DNA of 39,724 nucleotides from Bacillota bacterium (GTDB lineage: Bacteria; Bacillota; SHA-98; UBA4971), in contig JANLFY010000020.1 of the NCBI GenBank assembly GCA_024653485.1, positions 1 to 39,724 on the forward strand. The letters are read 5' to 3'. Shown piece after piece: positions 39,664 to 39,724 of this stretch. A program made the translations under genes and the position numbers. The number at the start of each line of letters is the position of its first letter. Position 1 is the first letter of the stretch. The notes below the pieces were generated by a model. It did not search any database. It worked only from the letters and a program-made list of their open reading frames with translations, and was not told the origin of the DNA.

Positions 39664-39724
39664 TCACGCGAACCTGGCCACGAGCTTTTCGAGGTCGGCC
39701 GCCATCTTCGCGAGGTCTTGGGCG
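39664..39724 (-). CDS. Methyl-accepting chemotaxis protein, C-terminal fragment
   Basis: Only the last 19 codons and the stop are in the window; the gene continues past the right edge. The visible peptide ends DLAKMAADLEKLVARFA, the typical last turn of receptor cytoplasmic domains (hydrophobic L-x-x-L-V-x-R-F end). It lies 64 bp upstream of the cheW start on the same strand, so receptor and CheW are probably one operon. Confidence 0.75.
   Translation of the reverse strand, partial: AQDLAKMAADLEKLVARFA

Overview
The window is a GC-rich chromosomal segment, probably from a diderm (two-membrane) member of the Bacillota. Firmicute traits are strong GGAGG ribosome-binding sites with many GTG/TTG starts, a PyrR-type attenuator, an FMN-riboswitch-controlled RibU, FapA with a Jag-N domain, and the FliW-CsrA pair. 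Traits of an outer membrane are flagellar L- and P-ring genes (flgH, flgI, flgA), a sigma-E/anti-sigma/RseB-like/HtrA stress operon, and a transporter binding protein with a signal peptide but no lipobox. No rRNA, tRNA, CRISPR array, IS element or phage gene was seen, and the lineage is an inference.

Region 1 (1-3434): an HD-GYP phosphodiesterase and a FapA/DUF342 protein read rightward and face a small Cys-containing unknown gene across a strong palindrome. Region 2 (3800-10671, all minus): a binding protein, ABC ATPase and two permeases of the nucleoside/BMP type, followed by a uracil permease with its own promoter, PyrR-binding hairpin and terminator. Region 3 (10908-14316): a zinc-ribbon DUF1232 protein, histidine ammonia-lyase, and ribU behind an FMN riboswitch that carries an unusual extra hairpin. 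Region 4 (14541-18415, minus): ECF sigma, zinc-finger anti-sigma, RseB-like protein and HtrA protease, with an ECF-type promoter in front. Region 5 (18766-21678): murD-folD and a divergent unknown gene.

Region 6 (21787-39724) is a motility and chemotaxis island. A minus-strand gene encodes a CheW fold that appears split by a Cache sensor domain. A near-perfect sigma-54 promoter then precedes a run of 18 plus-strand genes: flgF, flgG, flgA, flgH, flgI, flgJ, flgM, flgN, flgK, flgL, cheA, cheC, cheY, cheB, cheR, an HD-GYP gene, fliW and csrA. A consensus sigma-28 promoter overlaps the flgJ stop codon and drives flgM onward. This gives a hierarchy of sigma-54 for rod and rings, then sigma-28 with FlgM feedback for hook-filament junction and chemotaxis genes, then FliW/CsrA control. 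A CheW gene and the end of a methyl-accepting chemotaxis protein gene come in from the right on the minus strand, and cheW overlaps the 3' end of csrA.

The most unusual items are the Cache-in-CheW protein, the FMN riboswitch with a 57-nt hairpin inserted in its P2 loop, a CheC-like gene with no conventional start codon at the expected place, and the complete sigma-54/sigma-28 flagellar control layout in what looks like a firmicute.
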